From positions 1 through 7,304 of the forward strand of contig DMAZ01000244.1 in NCBI GenBank assembly GCA_003446335.1: DNA of 7,304 nt. Direction: 5' to 3'. This document shows positions 6,020-7,304 of the stretch, in pieces; the first letter of the stretch is position 1; each line of letters begins with the position of its first letter. This DNA is from Lachnospiraceae bacterium. Lineage in GTDB: Bacteria; Bacillota_A; Clostridia; Lachnospirales; Lachnospiraceae. The notes under the pieces are model-generated. The model worked only from the letters and a program-made list of their open reading frames with translations. It was not told where the DNA came from and did not search any database. A program made the position numbers and the translations under genes.

Positions 6020-7304
6020 TTAGTTCTGGTTATTCATCCGCTTTTCAGCGGTCGTAAGCATCAGCTTGATCCTGTTCAGCTGGTTGACTTCGGAGGCACC
6101 CGGATCGTAGTCGACCGCGGCTATATTGGCCTCAGGATATCTGTTCCGCAGTTCCTTGATCACGCCCTTCCCGACGATGTGGTTCGGCAGGCATGCGAAC
6201 GGCTGGATGCATACGATGTTCGGCACACCCGCCTGAATAAGTTCAAGCATCTCACCGGTAAGGAACCAACCTTCTCCTGTCTGGTTGCCGGTCGAGGCGA
6301 TTGGGGACGCCATCTTGGCCAGCTGCTCAATATCTGCTGAAGGAGTAAAATGTTTGCTCTTGGCATATTCCCTGTTCGCTGCGGCACGAAGTTTCGTTAC
6401 TGCCCAGATGCCCACATTTGTTGCAAGTTTTGTCTTCTTGGCAAATCCGAGATTCTCGACCTTGAAATTCAAGTTGTAGAACGAATAGTTGAAGAAATCG
6501 ATCAGATCAGGTACGACAGCCTCCGCTCCCTCTTTTTCCAGAAGTTCAACAAGATGATTGTTGGCGGCCGGGGAGAATTTGACAAGTATTTCCCCGACGA
6601 TACCGACTCTCGGCTTCTTTTCATCCGTGATCGGGAGATTATCAAAGTCTCGTATGATCTCACGGCACAGAACGTAGAATTCCGGCAGAGAACAGTGCTT
6701 TTTTTTCAAATACCTGACACAGACCGCATTCCACTGCTCATATTTCCTGTTGGCAGAACCTTTCACCCGCTCATATGGCCTCATGCGGTACAGGCATTTC
6801 ATCAGAATATCGCCGAGTACGACGGAATAGGCCAGACGCGTGAGAGTAGGCAGTGTGATCTTAAATCCGGGCTGCGGTTCAAATCCGTTGAAGTTCAGGG
6901 AGAGGACAGGAACATATTCCAGCCCGGCCTTCTTCAGAGCTCTTCGAATAAAGCCGATATAGTTCGATGCGCGGCATCCGCCGCCTGTCTGGGACATGAC
7001 GACAGCTACTTTGTGCGTATCATACTTGCCGGACAACAGGGCATCCATGATCTGCCCGATGACGAGCAGAGACGGATAGCAGGCATCGTTATTGACGTAC
7101 TTGAGACCCATGTCGATTGCATGGCGGTTGTCATTGGAAAGAACTTCGAGATGAAAACCGCCTGCGTTGAAAGCAGGTTCAAGCAGTCTGAAGTGGATCG
7201 GTGACATCTGAGGACAAAGGATCGTGTATTCCTCGCGCATTTTCTCGGTAAAAATCATACGCTTGAATTCGGAGGAGATGATCTTTCTCGGACTTGCGTC
7301 GCCG
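6020..7304 (-). CDS. 2-hydroxyacyl-CoA dehydratase/activase-related protein, C-terminal part (partial)
   Basis: The frame is open from the right edge to TAA at 6020-6022, giving 427 residues. It resembles the C-terminal part of the very large (about 1,400-residue, from memory) clostridial proteins that join BcrA/BadF-type ATPase activase domains to a region related to the HgdB/D component of 2-hydroxyglutaryl-CoA dehydratase. Recognisable segments, with codon positions counted from the ATG at 7258, are CPQMSPIHF (15-23), NNDACYPSLL (56-65), SQTGGGCRA (89-97), VGEILVKFSPAANNH (221-235) and QPFACLPNHIVGKG (352-365). C60, C95 and C356 are candidate iron-sulfur ligands. The ATG at 7258 is unlikely to be the start: 15 more codons are open upstream to the edge, no SD precedes it, and the conserved family sequence seems to continue. 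The true substrate of this family is not established. The ATPase domains would lie beyond the window. Confidence 0.85.
   Translation of the reverse strand, partial: GDASPRKIISSEFKRMIFTEKMREEYTILCPQMSPIHFRLLEPAFNAGGFHLEVLSNDNRHAIDMGLKYVNNDACYPSLLVIGQIMDALLSGKYDTHKVAVVMSQTGGGCRASNYIGFIRRALKKAGLEYVPVLSLNFNGFEPQPGFKITLPTLTRLAYSVVLGDILMKCLYRMRPYERVKGSANRKYEQWNAVCVRYLKKKHCSLPEFYVLCREIIRDFDNLPITDEKKPRVGIVGEILVKFSPAANNHLVELLEKEGAEAVVPDLIDFFNYSFYNLNFKVENLGFAKKTKLATNVGIWAVTKLRAAANREYAKSKHFTPSADIEQLAKMASPIASTGNQTGEGWFLTGEMLELIQAGVPNIVCIQPFACLPNHIVGKGVIKELRNRYPEANIAAVDYDPGASEVNQLNRIKLMLTTAEKRMNNQN

Noticed and set aside
6350..7204. Long + strand open frame (284 codons) opposite the dehydratase-related gene
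   Set aside because: It lies wholly inside a conserved gene on the other strand, has no recognisable domain or good SD, and its composition looks like a reverse-frame shadow.
7256..7258. ATG at 7258 as the start of the dehydratase-related gene
   Set aside because: The frame stays open to the window edge, no SD precedes the ATG, and the family is normally much longer at the N-terminus.

Overview
The window looks like chromosomal core sequence from an anaerobic Firmicute of the Clostridia, most likely Lachnospiraceae-like. The grounds are the smc-ftsY gene order, the strong Shine-Dalgarno (SD) sequence before ftsY, a MetH without its own activation domain, and a very large 2-hydroxyacyl-CoA dehydratase/activase-related protein. 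This is a judgement from protein similarity by eye, not a search. Base composition looks even, and I see no insertion sequence, tRNA, rRNA or CRISPR array.

Layout. The left part (1-2385) reads on the + strand: the last 25 codons of a probable smc gene (chromosome condensation), then ftsY (signal recognition particle receptor), then a MATE-family efflux transporter. The gaps are 21 and 12 bases, so this is probably one transcription unit. It meets a convergent - strand block at a large bidirectional terminator-like hairpin (about 2436-2545).

The - strand block reads from right to left. It holds the C-terminal 427 codons of a 2-hydroxyacyl-CoA dehydratase/activase-related gene (runs off the right edge), its hairpin terminator (5966-6010), a promoter, a 223-residue methionine synthase activation-domain protein, and metH, a cobalamin-dependent methionine synthase of 881 residues. 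The last two form a two-gene unit. MetH carries the homocysteine, folate and B12 modules. The AdoMet-dependent reactivation module that is fused to the C-terminus in E. coli MetH is here the separate upstream protein. Together they should make methionine from homocysteine and methyl-tetrahydrofolate and rescue the oxidised cobalamin.

Most of the window is ordinary housekeeping sequence, and I do not see a convincing new system. The points most worth a second look are cysteine clusters in both halves of the split methionine synthase (a CxCxxC in an extended MetH linker and a four-cysteine tail on the activation protein), a possibly leaderless transcript for the activation gene with no riboswitch, and the long inverted repeat between the convergent genes.
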